A model generated the notes under the pieces. The model was not told where the DNA came from and made no database searches. It saw nothing but the letters and a program-made list of their open reading frames with translations. Below, piece after piece: positions 8,477-16,952 of a stretch of DNA of 32,822 bases. Origin of the DNA: CAZTPJ01 sp964614515 (GTDB lineage Bacteria; Planctomycetota; Phycisphaerae; Phycisphaerales; UBA1924); the NCBI GenBank assembly GCA_964614515.1, contig CAZTPJ010000042.1:1-32822 (forward strand), in the 5' to 3' direction. Position 1 is the first letter of the stretch; each line of letters starts with the position of its first letter. A program made the position numbers and the translations under genes.

Positions 8477-9142
8477 TCAGACCGATCGACGCCGACGCGC
8501 ACCAACCGCCAGCAGGCCAGCGAGCGCCAGACCGCCCGCCGAAGGCAGCGGGATCAGCGTAAGCAGGTCCTGACCGGCTTCGCCGTTGGACACGCGCGTC
8601 ATCTGAAGCACGCGGACGTTGCTGCCGAATTCCGGCGAATCGGCAACCTTCGCGGCCGCCCATGCGACCATCGTCTGCGCGTTGCTGTCCGAGCCGTACC
8701 CGCTGGAGGCGAGGCCTTCGGAGTGCCAGATCGCCCGCTGGAGCGAGTCGGTCAGCGATGTGGCCCAGGCGCCGCCGGCGGCCGCGGCCAGACCAAAGTC
8801 GCCGCCCTTTCGGAACTCGGCGTACAGCGCGGCGGTTTTCGCATTGAGCGCCGGGGGCGGAGGACGCGTGGAGGCGTGATCCGAGATCACGGCGTTGTAC
8901 TGGCCGTTGTTGACGAACTCCGTCAGTTCGATGCAGAACGTGATGAACGACGTGGCCGTGCCGCCGCGTCCACCCATCTGGCCGACATAGCCGGAGACAT
9001 GCGTGAGGCGAAAGCCGCCGCCGCCTGTCGCCGATGCGTTGAACGGCGCCGCAGGATTGATGTTGACTGACACAACTCCATCCGCAAGCACGCCCGTGGC
9101 GAGCGCACCGATCGCCGCGGCGGCGACAATACCGATCTTCAT
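8477..9142 (-). CDS. Secreted protein with thioester-type Cys/Gln motifs and PLPSAGG-RRRR exosortase tail (paralog 1)
   Basis: The start is ATG at 9142, preceded by GGGGAG; the open frame extends further upstream but has no protein-like content there. The 221-residue protein has a signal peptide (MKIGIVAAAAIGALATGVLA, then DGVV). It carries Cys70 in FITFCIE and Gln135 in LQRAIW, the two halves of the Cys-Gln thioester signature of surface adhesins. The C-terminus has the three-part exosortase sorting signal: IPLPSAGG (197-204), a hydrophobic helix, and RRRR at 216-219. The Pro-Leu-Pro replaces the classical Pro-Glu-Pro. It is a clear paralog of the protein at 9948-10739. The likely fate is export, tail cleavage by the exosortase encoded at 19917-20780 and attachment to the surface or polysaccharide. 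The thioester assignment is inference from motifs. Confidence 0.85.
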   Translation of the reverse strand: MKIGIVAAAAIGALATGVLADGVVSVNINPAAPFNASATGGGGFRLTHVSGYVGQMGGRGGTATSFITFCIELTEFVNNGQYNAVISDHASTRPPPPALNAKTAALYAEFRKGGDFGLAAAAGGAWATSLTDSLQRAIWHSEGLASSGYGSDSNAQTMVAWAAAKVADSPEFGSNVRVLQMTRVSNGEAGQDLLTLIPLPSAGGLALAGLLAVGARRRRSV

Positions 9143-9252
9143 GATTTCTCCCCTTTCCATTCCATTCGCGGACGACCGACAACGCGTCGGCCGTCCGATA
9201 GCCGGACACCACCATCCCCCGCGACACGTCGCTGTATGCGAACTGGTCGTGA

Positions 9253-9280
9253 AGTGTATCCCCTCGCGCAAATATTGCAA
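9253..9280 (-). promoter_or_regulatory. Sigma70-like promoter for the first thioester/exosortase-substrate gene
   Basis: On the minus strand TTGCAA (9275-9280) and TACACT (9253-9258) are separated by 16 bases, about 110 bases upstream of ATG 9142. The surrounding sequence is less GC-rich than its flanks. Confidence 0.45.
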
Positions 9281-9887
9281 GAGGCTCGCCGGTGCATTCG
9301 CGTGAATTGGTCCGGCGGTTCCGATGCTGTGAAGACTTTGCATCGCACACGCCGTGCATCTCGCCCGGATCAGCAAGCGTCGGTTCTTATCATGCGCGAT
9401 GAACCGCGGATATGTTGCATTGCGGCAACACGCCGTTGCGTGCAGACAACGTGGAACGTCGGACGTTCGCACGCGTTCGATGTTGGGGCATGATGAGATT
9501 TGACGTGTGCGGCTATCGGAACCGGTGCGATGGCCGGGATTGTGTCGCCGCATCGCGGGCCGAGAACTCGGCGGGGTCCCGGGTGGCCGATGCCGTCGCG
9601 GATCGCGGTGTGCATCGACGGCCGTCGAGGTGATGGAGGATGCGAGGCGATGCGGCGCGGCCGAGCCAACGGCCGCCTTCGAATGAAGGGGACGGTCGTC
9701 AGCCAGGCTCACTACGGCGTGCCCGGACCGCCAACCGCAAGACATATCTGGCCGGGCGAGTACCGGCCATTGCCCCCTGCATAGTGAAAGGCACACCTGT
9801 GGAGTCCACACCCGCCGAAGTCAGGTCCGTTGCGAAGAGGTGACAACTCCATTCACAGCGCGGAAACCAAGATCCCGGCTGGCCAGC
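9281..9887. other. Intergenic stretch between the two thioester/exosortase-substrate genes
   Basis: These 600 bases contain no frame with recognisable protein content on either strand, no repeat array and no RNA gene that I can identify. An upstream extension of the 8477-9142 frame crosses part of it, but its translation is rich in Arg, Ser and Pro and looks like noise. Confidence 0.5.
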
Positions 9888-9921
9888 AAAAAGAAAAACG
9901 GGATCCACAAGGGATCCCGTT
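9888..9921 (-). terminator. Strong intrinsic terminator after the second thioester/exosortase-substrate gene
   Basis: A perfect 10-bp inverted repeat, AACGGGATCC and GGATCCCGTT, encloses a 5-base loop. On the minus strand the stem is followed by a T-rich tract (TTTCTTTTTGC). It lies 26 bases past the stop codon at 9948. Confidence 0.88.
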
Positions 9922-9947
9922 CGTGAAGTCAAACTGAGTGACGTTCG

Positions 9948-10739
9948 TCAGACCGCAGATCGCCGCCGCCGCACACCCACCACGAGCAACCCCGCCAAGG
10001 CCAAGCCGCCAGCGGAGGGGAGGGGGATCAGCGTGAGCACCGACTGCCCAGGTTCGCCGTTGCTGCGAGTGTAGTTCAGAACTCGAACGTTGCCAATGCC
10101 TGTCCACGCGGCATTGAACGCCTCAGTGATCAGATCCTTGGCCATCTGTCGCTGCGCTGCAGTGTAGTTAGCGCTGTTCTGAATCGAGCTGTTGGTATCA
10201 ATCACGTTATGCGCCCAAGCGGCATTGAACGTGTTCGCCCCCAGTGCGGCATACTCCTCCTCGAGCACCCAGAAGGCCAACTGGAGGGCGCGGGCAGAAC
10301 CGCGGCGCGTGTCAACGTTCTGGGTTGCGGTCGACTGATTCACATACTCATACGTTGTCTGAAGTGTGCCCCTTCGGAAATGGAAGTACAGGTACGACGT
10401 CTCATTGCTGATGGGGTCGTTTGGCCCCCCGTTGACACCGCCAAAGACAGCGCCAGTTCCGAATGAAGTCTGAACGACGTCTCCAATGTCCATGTTTTCG
10501 TTGCGCTCGAGGCAGAAAGTCTGAAAACTTCGGTAGTTCGGTCCTTGTGATGCGCCCGGCACACCGGTATCCGAGAACAATCCGGTCAAGCCGGCATTGC
10601 CCGACCAGACGCGGGCCTGGAATTCACCACCATCACCCACGCGATACGCACTATTGCCATGGAACGAAACGCTAGCACCCAACGCCATGGTCGCTGAAGT
10701 CGCTACAACAGCAACAGCACTAATGAGCTCTTTCTTCAT
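9948..10739 (-). CDS. Secreted protein with thioester-type Cys/Gln motifs and PLPSAGG-RRRR exosortase tail (paralog 2)
   Basis: ATG 10739 is chosen because it is preceded by GAAAGGGG and opens directly into a signal peptide (MKKELISAVAVVATSATMAL, then GASV). The frame could start 13 codons earlier, but those residues are charged and would spoil the signal. The 263-residue product has Cys76 in FQTFCLE and Gln153 in LQLAFW, the thioester-domain pair, with a conserved Arg-rich segment between them (YFHFRRGTL). It ends with NVRVLNYTRSNGEPGQ, then IPLPSAGG (238-245), a hydrophobic stretch and RRRR (257-260). This tail is nearly identical to that of the 8477-9142 product, while the middles diverge. 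It is a single-gene unit with its own promoter and terminator, and is the likely substrate of the nearby exosortase. A binding role at the cell surface is inference. Confidence 0.86.
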   Translation of the reverse strand: MKKELISAVAVVATSATMALGASVSFHGNSAYRVGDGGEFQARVWSGNAGLTGLFSDTGVPGASQGPNYRSFQTFCLERNENMDIGDVVQTSFGTGAVFGGVNGGPNDPISNETSYLYFHFRRGTLQTTYEYVNQSTATQNVDTRRGSARALQLAFWVLEEEYAALGANTFNAAWAHNVIDTNSSIQNSANYTAAQRQMAKDLITEAFNAAWTGIGNVRVLNYTRSNGEPGQSVLTLIPLPSAGGLALAGLLVVGVRRRRSAV

Positions 10740-10851
10740 CTCGGGCCCCTTTCTTTCTCTCGCCCAACGGACCTGCACATCGCCTGCCCGCGTGACTCTC
10801 CATTTCTCGATCAGCCCGCGCAGAGCATCAGGCCGATATCCATTCGGGGTC

Positions 10852-10880
10852 AGTTTACCCTACCGGGTTGGCCAATGCAA
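10852..10880 (-). promoter_or_regulatory. Sigma70-like promoter for the second thioester/exosortase-substrate gene
   Basis: On the minus strand TTGCAT (10875-10880) and TAAACT (10852-10857) are separated by exactly 17 bases, about 115 bases upstream of ATG 10739. The layout is close to that of the promoter of the paralog. Confidence 0.6.
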
Positions 10881-11029
10881 GTGGGATCACGCGGTTTTGC
10901 AGCATTTTTTTGCGATGTGCGGGAGGGGAACGACAGTGCGTTAAGACGAAACTGCCCAGATTGCCACATCACGCCCTTTCAGGAATTCCCCACCGCTACC
11001 TCCCCCAGCCGAGCCCCAACGGAACCGCA

Positions 11030-14000
11030 TCATCCCCCGCCATCGATTCGCGTCCGCAGCGTTTGCAGTTTCTCTCGATCTGCATCATCCAGCGTCACCA
11101 GCCCCGCTTCGGACCGACGATCCAAGTCGCCCAAGGTCGAGGCGGCTCTGGCCGTATCGCCCATCGCGACAATGACTTCGATCTCGGCGAGTCGAACGCT
11201 TCCATTCTGGGGACTTAGAACGATTCCACGCCGCACGGAAGCCAACGCCTCGGCCGTCTTTCCACTGGCCAGTTGGGCCTGGGCGAGCGTGTGGTGGACC
11301 TGCGACAAGACCTGGCCGGGAACGCGCTGACGCTCCGCGATTTCCAGCGCCTTCGTCGCGAGTGTTATCGGATCAAGGTCGGCCAGACCCTGCTCGACCG
11401 CCAGATACGCCAGATTGTTTAGCGCGATCCACAGTTCCGGATCCTCGCGGATCGCGGCCTGGTACATCGCCACCGCTTCGGAATGCCGCGACAGTTCTTC
11501 CAGCATCCCCGCCGCGAGGGCCTTCGCAAACGGACTCGCCTTTCCCGCACTGATGTCCGGCATGATGACCGACAGCGCCTTCTCAAAGTCCGCGGCCTCC
11601 TTCGTCCGGCCGCCGAGCGATGCATGCGCCTGAGCCAGCGTCAGCGATCCACGCTCCAGCGTCAGGAGCAAAGGCTCGATCGCGGCCAGCCACTGCCGTG
11701 CGGCCTCGGGTGGCTCCGCACTTTCGCCGGCGATGGCCGCCTGAATCTGAACCCAACCCGGTTCCGCCGGGTCGCGCAGGGCCGCAAGTTCCCTCGCCCG
11801 CGCGGTGTCGCCCGCCGCCGCCAGGCCCGCCACCAGCGATGACCATCGACCCAGCGGCATCTCTCCCACCCGCGTCACGGCCTGCGCGGCCGCCGGGCGG
11901 AGGATTGCAAGGGCCGCCTCACGACGGCCGTCGAGCGTCTCGATGCTGGCGCGAAGCATGTCAGGATCGAAGGGATCCTGCTCAAGTTCTCGCCATCTGG
12001 CGGCCGCGATGCGAGCCTCAGAAAGCCTGTTCATCGAAAGAAGCGTCGACGCCTCCATCCTCGCGGCGACTTCACTGGAGGGGAGCGCGGCGGCGGCGGC
12101 CTGCGCGGCCTCAACCGCGCCTGGGAAGTCGCCCTTGTCGGCGAGTGTCTGTACGAGGAACTGCCAGGCGAGTTGAAGTTGCGGATCGGCCCTCGTGATG
12201 GTGCGGAGACGAGTGATGAACTCGTCGATCTTGTCGGGATTGGCGTCGAACCACCGCGTGGCCTCCGCGAGTTCGCGAGCGGGTCCGGCCGGGATCGAGT
12301 CGATCACGCTCTGCATCTGCTGGTCGGTCAACGCCCCCTGTGTGGCGGCGAGAACAAACGCTTCCGCGCTGTCGAGGGCGGGGCCCGTGACGCCGCGCGA
12401 TCGGGCCTCGGCGACGGCCTGGCTGGCTCGTTCGGGCTGGCCGCGCCGTTGATGGAATCGCACGACTTCGGCCCATGCATCGGCGGTGTTCTGGCTCTGA
12501 GCGACCGCGACGAAGGCTGTTTCCGCCTCTGCAAACTTCCTGGCGTACTCGAGCGTGCGTGCGCGATCCATCGGGGTCAGACCCGACGATGGGTCGCCGG
12601 CTCGCCGATCAAACAGCGCGATTGCCTGATCCGCGTCGCCCGCGTCGATGAGCAGGCCCGAGGCCGTCATGAACAAGTCACGCGGCAGCGTGGACGCTTC
12701 CATGAGCGGCACGAGTACGTCCGCGGCACGCTCGAGTTCACGCTGACCGACCAATGCCTGGGCGTACGCAAGGCGGTCAAGTTCCGTGCCTTCGGCGGCG
12801 AGGATCTCGAAATCCCTCGCGGCCTGCGAGTACATCGAAAATTCGGTCAACAATCTGGCTCGCTGTCGGCGCAGCGCGGGTTCGAGCGTGCGCACTTCCG
12901 CGAACGCCAGGAGCCTGACGCGAGCATCCGCGGATCGTCCATCCTGCCGTAGGAGTTCGATGAGTTTCGGGTACAGGGCCGGCGGCGCATCGGCGGTGTC
13001 AACCGCGCGAGAGAGATACCCGATGGCCGAGGGAGTATCGCCCAGAACCACCATCCAATCGCTCAGCAGGGCGAGGGCGTGCGTGTTGCGCGGGTCTTCC
13101 GTGATGATCTGCGTGAGGCGAACGACGACTTCCTGGGCCTTGGCCTGATCGGGCGTGAACGTCAGCACGCGTGTGGCGTCGGCGAGTTTCCACTCGATGC
13201 CCGCATCGCCCGTCGCCTGACGCAACCGCTGGACGACGGAATCGACCAGCGGCGCTTCGGTCCACGCGATCGGGAACTGGAGGATCTCACTTTGAACCCT
13301 GGCGCTGTCGGGGTGTTCGTCGGAAATGGCACGAAGCAGAGTTCGTGCGTCATCGGTCGCGTTGAACCGCACAAGCAGCCGCGCTTCGGCGAAGCGAAAC
13401 GGCAATCGTTCCTCGCCGGACCGTTCGGCCGCGGCTTGCCGAAGCAACAGCAAGGCTTCATCTCGCCGACCGGCATCGGCGGCACCATTGGCTCGAAAGA
13501 TGATGGTGTCGGACGTGGCGCCAGCCTGCTCGGCCGCGGCCAGCAGCGGCTCCCAACCGGACATCGCCGCGCTGCGGATGCGCCGGGCCGCATCCGCGAA
13601 CAAACGCCCCGCCGACTCCGTCCCCGTGGCAAGCAGATCCGCCGCCGCAGCCGACACCGCCGGCTGGTCCCGCCTCGCCACGGCCGCACGAAGCCGAAGC
13701 GCCACCGCATCCGCACGCAACTGATCCATCGCCTCAAGTTCCGCCAGCAGCGGCATCATGGAGATCGCGGGATCGAATGCGCCTCCCTCGATCTCCTGGC
13801 GTGTGATCGCCGCGCGTGCGAGCGTGATGGCCTCATAGGGCCCGGGACGAACGCCAAAAGCGCGAAGCGCCATGTCAAATCCCGTGCGAACCTGGCCGTT
13901 CTCAAGCAAGACGTTCGCCGCGGTCACCAGCGGCAGCGACCAGTTGGGTTCGAGTTCCCCGGCCGTGGTCCAGCGCTGCACGGCGAGTCGCCAGTCTCCC

Positions 14001-15310
14001 GTTTCGCTCTCAACGTTGCCCGAGTGAAGCAGGGCCAGCGAGCGAACGTGGGCGGCGCTGATCCGCGCGTAATCCGACTGGGCATCGTTGGTCGACACCG
14101 CCACGCCCAGCCGTTGGTCGCTCAGGGCCAGCGCTTCGTTCGCGGCGACGCGAGCCTGTTGCCATCGTGATTGATCGGCCTCGCTGATCGCGGTCAGGAG
14201 CGTGCTCCACAGTGGCATGGTTTCGCTCTCGGCCGTTCGCACGGCGGCGACGCTCGCCTGCCAGTCTTCGCGTTGATCGCGTGCGAAGACCGCGCGCCAG
14301 CCCAGCATGGCCGGATCGTCGGGGGTCGTGGTCATTCCGCGTTCAATCCACTCGATCGCCGCGGGGAGTTGCGCCTTTCGCCATTCCCAGGCCGCGGCGA
14401 GCAGCACGACGCCCGCCCGGAGTTCGGGGTTTGCGGCCGCACGATCAAGGATGGTTCGAGCGGCGGCGTGCTGGCGTCCGGGCGCTTCGGCGACGGCGTC
14501 CGGCTGTGCCACGCGCTGCATCATGGCGATGGCATCGGCGAGTCGAAGCGCATCATCGACGGATCGTAGTGAACGCGGCGTGAGTTCCGACGCGCGTTCG
14601 AGGGCCACCGCCGCCGCCGACATGTTCGCCGCGTTCATCAGCGCCTGCGCGTGAATCACGCACATTTCAAAACTCTCGGGATTGCTCGCCACGAGTTCAC
14701 CGGCCTGCGACGCGATCTCCGCCAGAGAGCCGCCCTGCAATCGTCGGATCTCCAGAAGCACGCGGATCGGATCCACGCTTGTCGGCTCCAGCGCGGCCAG
14801 ACGCTCGGCGATCTGTCTCGCGTCGTCATACCGGCCAAGAGCCATCAGCGCTTGCACTTTGGCCCGGATCGCTTGGCCGTGGTCCGGGTGCAGGTCGAGC
14901 ATGAGGTCACAAACCGTATTGAGTTCAGTGACAAAGCCGAGCCTGGCGTAGTAGTCCAACAGGAGATCCAGTGCTGGTTCATATGTGGGGTCAATGGCGA
15001 TCGCGTGATCCGCGTAGCGCGCGGCATCCACCAACTCCGTCCCCTCGGGCTTGGGAACTCGGGCGCGGCAGTCCGCGAGCATCACGAGCGCGGCCGTGTC
15101 ATCCCGATTTCGCCCAACGTATCTGGCGATCAGCGGCATCGCCTGCGCATGATTCCCCGCTTCATAGGCCGCCTTGCCTCGGACATAGGATTCCTGCGCG
15201 ATGCGATCCAATCTGGCCTGTCGATACGTGTGCGCGGCGAATCCCGCTCCCGCCAGCAAAGCCGGAACCACCACGAGCACGATCAGGAGCTTCTTCGTTC
15301 GTCGCTTCAT
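11030..15310 (-). CDS. Giant membrane-anchored TPR-repeat protein of the exopolysaccharide/exosortase locus
   Basis: The 1426-residue protein starts with a basic patch and one hydrophobic segment (KKLLIVLVVVPALLAGAGF, about 6-24) that is probably an uncleaved membrane anchor; there is no lipobox Cys. The rest is almost entirely alpha-helical, Ala/Leu/Arg-rich tetratricopeptide-like repeats, for example AAYEAGNHAQAMPLIARY near residue 48 and ALNNLAYLAVEQGLAD near 1300. Such proteins scaffold complexes. Proteobacterial exosortase loci contain a large TPR protein (PrsT) of similar character, usually a lipoprotein of about 900 residues, so this could be a longer, differently anchored counterpart. 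It lies 162 bases downstream of the sugar transferase gene. No clear terminator separates them, so read-through from the EPS operon is possible. No enzymatic motif was seen. Confidence 0.85.
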   Translation of the reverse strand: MKRRTKKLLIVLVVVPALLAGAGFAAHTYRQARLDRIAQESYVRGKAAYEAGNHAQAMPLIARYVGRNRDDTAALVMLADCRARVPKPEGTELVDAARYADHAIAIDPTYEPALDLLLDYYARLGFVTELNTVCDLMLDLHPDHGQAIRAKVQALMALGRYDDARQIAERLAALEPTSVDPIRVLLEIRRLQGGSLAEIASQAGELVASNPESFEMCVIHAQALMNAANMSAAAVALERASELTPRSLRSVDDALRLADAIAMMQRVAQPDAVAEAPGRQHAAARTILDRAAANPELRAGVVLLAAAWEWRKAQLPAAIEWIERGMTTTPDDPAMLGWRAVFARDQREDWQASVAAVRTAESETMPLWSTLLTAISEADQSRWQQARVAANEALALSDQRLGVAVSTNDAQSDYARISAAHVRSLALLHSGNVESETGDWRLAVQRWTTAGELEPNWSLPLVTAANVLLENGQVRTGFDMALRAFGVRPGPYEAITLARAAITRQEIEGGAFDPAISMMPLLAELEAMDQLRADAVALRLRAAVARRDQPAVSAAAADLLATGTESAGRLFADAARRIRSAAMSGWEPLLAAAEQAGATSDTIIFRANGAADAGRRDEALLLLRQAAAERSGEERLPFRFAEARLLVRFNATDDARTLLRAISDEHPDSARVQSEILQFPIAWTEAPLVDSVVQRLRQATGDAGIEWKLADATRVLTFTPDQAKAQEVVVRLTQIITEDPRNTHALALLSDWMVVLGDTPSAIGYLSRAVDTADAPPALYPKLIELLRQDGRSADARVRLLAFAEVRTLEPALRRQRARLLTEFSMYSQAARDFEILAAEGTELDRLAYAQALVGQRELERAADVLVPLMEASTLPRDLFMTASGLLIDAGDADQAIALFDRRAGDPSSGLTPMDRARTLEYARKFAEAETAFVAVAQSQNTADAWAEVVRFHQRRGQPERASQAVAEARSRGVTGPALDSAEAFVLAATQGALTDQQMQSVIDSIPAGPARELAEATRWFDANPDKIDEFITRLRTITRADPQLQLAWQFLVQTLADKGDFPGAVEAAQAAAAALPSSEVAARMEASTLLSMNRLSEARIAAARWRELEQDPFDPDMLRASIETLDGRREAALAILRPAAAQAVTRVGEMPLGRWSSLVAGLAAAGDTARARELAALRDPAEPGWVQIQAAIAGESAEPPEAARQWLAAIEPLLLTLERGSLTLAQAHASLGGRTKEAADFEKALSVIMPDISAGKASPFAKALAAGMLEELSRHSEAVAMYQAAIREDPELWIALNNLAYLAVEQGLADLDPITLATKALEIAERQRVPGQVLSQVHHTLAQAQLASGKTAEALASVRRGIVLSPQNGSVRLAEIEVIVAMGDTARAASTLGDLDRRSEAGLVTLDDADREKLQTLRTRIDGGG

Positions 15311-15472
15311 CGAGTCTCTCGCAATGTCGGCCGGGGGTTCGCGCCGGCGTTGACCGGCATCCGGCGAGGTTCACCGTGGATGCACCACATGCCCGGCGGA
15401 CAAAATCACGCCTTGGACACGCTTCTTCTAGGATAGACGACGCACCACCCGCTCGGCGCGGGCCGCAGGTGC

Positions 15473-16873
15473 CTAGCGGCCGAGAATCCGCGCGATGGTG
15501 CGGATGATGATCCACATGTCCATGCGCCAGGACTGGTGCTGCACATACTCCAGGTCGTAGCGGATCCATTCCTGGAAGTCCGTCTCGGCGACGCGGGTGC
15601 GGCGGACCTGCCACAGGCCGGTGATGCCCGGACGTACGCTCAGTCGAGCCTCGCGCCACGCGGGGCAGAACTGGTTCTCTTTGTCCGGGCTTGGGCGCGG
15701 CCCCACCACGCTCATGTGGCCCATGAGCACGTTCACGAACTGCGGGAGTTCGTCGAGTTGGAACTTGCGCATGACGGCCCCCACGCGCAGCAGACGCGGA
15801 TCATTGACGATGTAGAACTGCGGACCATCGCACACGTTCTGTCCCTGCAACGCGACCTTGAGTTGCTCCGCGTTCTTCACCATCGTGCGGAACTTCCAGC
15901 ACTGAAACTCACGCCCGCCGATCGTCTGCCGCCGATGGCCGAAGAAGACAGGACGGCCATCCTCAATCAGCACCGCAAGGATCAGGAACGGATAGATTGG
16001 CGCGGTCATGGTGAGCACGCCGAGACTAAAAGCGATGTCAAAGGCTCGCTTGGATGCGCGGCGCGACATGCCTCCGCGAATCCGCGGCACAAGCGGGAAC
16101 GTCGGGAGGCGAAGTTGCTCCCAGTCCACGCCGGCGGGCGCTTCGCACCGGCGGGCGTCGGCCACGATGCGAGGCCCGATGATTGGCGACCGCGACCTCA
16201 CATCCCCGCTCGCCCCGATCCACAGCGGCGCGACAAGTCGGGCCTCGGGCGGCAGACGAATCGATTCGTGCATCCATACGCCCGGTTTGAACTGATAGAT
16301 CCCGGGGATCACGCGCCCCGGTTCCTTCCACGTTCGCACGAGCAGGCTCAGCATTTCGTCGCGACGATTCGCGTCCGAGAGATCAAAAAGACGCCCGCCG
16401 GCCCGCCACACCGCCCACGTCTGGCGTCGATCCTTCAGACTGCCGGTCTTCAGCGCCGACCAACGCTCCGTGTCGGGCGTGAGCGCGGCCCATGTACGGG
16501 CAAGGCTGGCATCGGTTGTCATCACCACGCGGGCAATCGACACGCCATCGCCATGCTGACGCGGATAGATCCGCTGAATCCGCACGACGTTCCCGTCGTT
16601 GTCCGAGATCACCCGTTCGCGATACTCAAGCCGCGAGCGATCATCGATTCGAACGCTCAGCGCCGACGACCCGGCCCACGCCAGACGCTTGAGCCACGGC
16701 TGCGCCCGCGCGAATATCCCCTGCTGTGATCGCAGAAGCAGGAATGCCTGCGGCCCCTTGGGATCGGCCGGCTGGCCCGGCCGCACGACCTGGACGCCAC
16801 GCGCGGCCCAGTACAGATCGTGAACGCGGCGGGCGTCGAGGCCCCAGACTCGGGTTGAATCAGCGGATGTCAT
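15473..16873 (-). CDS. Polyprenyl-phosphate sugar-1-phosphate transferase with an unusual N-terminal nucleotidyltransferase/beta-helix-like half
   Basis: The C-terminal 200 residues (466-residue numbering) are a bacterial sugar transferase domain. There is one membrane helix (about 280-303), then KFRTM (327-331), the DPR motif at Asp358, DELPQ (374-378) and GPRPS (391-395). This family starts repeat-unit assembly by moving a sugar-1-phosphate from a nucleotide sugar to undecaprenyl phosphate. The first 260 residues are not the usual multi-helix or CoA-binding domain of WcaJ-type enzymes. Around 199-239 the text GVWMHESIRLPPEARLV then WIGASGDV then IIGPRIVAD looks like left-handed beta-helix repeats of sugar nucleotidyltransferases. 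ATG 16873 is preferred; a TTG start at 16942 would add 23 basic residues. It follows the BY-kinase gene. Confidence 0.87.
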   Translation of the reverse strand: MTSADSTRVWGLDARRVHDLYWAARGVQVVRPGQPADPKGPQAFLLLRSQQGIFARAQPWLKRLAWAGSSALSVRIDDRSRLEYRERVISDNDGNVVRIQRIYPRQHGDGVSIARVVMTTDASLARTWAALTPDTERWSALKTGSLKDRRQTWAVWRAGGRLFDLSDANRRDEMLSLLVRTWKEPGRVIPGIYQFKPGVWMHESIRLPPEARLVAPLWIGASGDVRSRSPIIGPRIVADARRCEAPAGVDWEQLRLPTFPLVPRIRGGMSRRASKRAFDIAFSLGVLTMTAPIYPFLILAVLIEDGRPVFFGHRRQTIGGREFQCWKFRTMVKNAEQLKVALQGQNVCDGPQFYIVNDPRLLRVGAVMRKFQLDELPQFVNVLMGHMSVVGPRPSPDKENQFCPAWREARLSVRPGITGLWQVRRTRVAETDFQEWIRYDLEYVQHQSWRMDMWIIIRTIARILGR

Positions 16874-16952
16874 TGACGCTCGAGCGGGGAGCGTGCGAGG
16901 GAGGCGTGAGCGGGACGGCTTGACGGAACGACGGGTCTGCAATCACCCAGGC

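Noticed and set aside
8457..9359. Overlapping minus-strand frame of 300 codons across the first exosortase-substrate gene
   Set aside because: It is very Arg/Gly-rich and without motifs, whereas the neighbouring frame has a signal peptide and a sorting tail.
9143..9811. N-terminal extension of the first thioester-type protein by 223 codons
   Set aside because: The extension would bury the signal peptide inside the protein, its composition looks like noise, and a good ribosome site precedes ATG 9142. A candidate promoter also lies within it.
15311..15472. Gap between the sugar transferase and the TPR gene searched for promoter, terminator or riboswitch
   Set aside because: A short stem (CCCGC and GCGGG) is present without a T-run, and a possible -10 (TATCCT) has no matching -35. 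Nothing firm enough to report.
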